Positions 5,537 to 5,675 of a stretch of 5,675 nucleotides of DNA are shown here, piece after piece. The notes beneath the pieces are model-generated. The model was not told the origin of the DNA. It did not search any database and saw only the letters and a program-made list of their open reading frames with translations. Position 1 is the first letter of the stretch, and every line of letters starts with the position of its first letter. Origin of the DNA: Clostridiales bacterium (GTDB lineage Bacteria; Bacillota; Clostridia; Lutisporales; Lutisporaceae); the NCBI GenBank assembly GCA_012522255.1, contig JAAYKT010000051.1:1-5675 (forward strand). Direction: 5' to 3'. A program made the position numbers and the translations under genes.

Positions 5537-5675
5537 AGCTGATATGAAGGGATTTGACAACGTGGGCATAATTTTACGCATACGTCCGGCGCTGACACCG
5601 GTAACAGGATTCTTAATTATTGATATACCACTAGTGTTTATTGCATAATATAAATGGACAAAGTTGCAAAAGGAA
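5537..5675. other. Edge of the IS66 remnant, no gene seen
   Basis: No coding sequence or RNA gene is visible. The insertion-sequence end should fall here, but I cannot place a terminal repeat with confidence. At 5655-5671 GACAAAGTTGCAAAAGG resembles GGCAAAGTCGCAAGAGC at 1783-1799 (13 of 17 bases, same orientation), which could mark a mobile-element end. Confidence 0.3.

Noticed and set aside
1..5675. CRISPR array, tRNA or rRNA genes
   Set aside because: No regularly spaced repeats and no tRNA- or rRNA-like sequence were seen on reading both strands.

Overview
The window looks like a low-GC Gram-positive (Bacillota, probably clostridial or Paenibacillus-like) accessory region. The evidence is AT-rich genes with strong AGGAGG-type ribosome binding sites, TTG and GTG starts, and IS66 proteins that resemble Firmicutes versions. 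This taxonomic call is tentative. Every gene I can support lies on the minus strand, so the region reads from right to left.

Right part (4895-5497): a decayed IS66-family insertion sequence. tnpA carries one in-frame stop and tnpB one frameshift. The tnpA stop still overlaps the tnpB start, and the large transposase gene is missing. The 5498-5675 stretch holds the tnpA leader and nothing else I can identify. Next comes a complete tyrosine recombinase (3681-4763).

Left of the recombinase is an array organised like integron gene cassettes. A repeat-rich site just after the recombinase stop (3581-3680) looks like the primary attachment site (attI-like). Two long imperfect dyads at 2731-2870 and 961-1137 look like attC sites. 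Both end in AGACGTTA on the minus strand. For both complete cassettes, the bases just after the inferred crossover are the reverse complement of the distal box of that cassette's own attC. That is the signature expected of a circularisable cassette. Cassette 1 (2735-3588) carries a small multi-pass membrane protein. Cassette 2 (968-2734) carries a DUF1883-TIR protein and a zinc-ribbon protein. Cassette 3 (1-967, cut by the window edge) carries a proteasome-like N-terminal-nucleophile hydrolase.

The main puzzle is the recombinase. It is a good XerC/D-type enzyme ending in SPLD, as IntI does, but it lacks the insertion that distinguishes integron integrases and helps them bind folded attC. It also has an extra N-terminal domain of about 75 residues. 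It points in the same direction as the cassettes and lies upstream of them, unlike class 1 integrons. Either this is an unusual integron run by a non-canonical integrase, or a recombinase happens to sit beside a cassette cluster. The TIR protein suggests that at least one cassette serves phage defence or another NAD-linked conflict function; this is inference.
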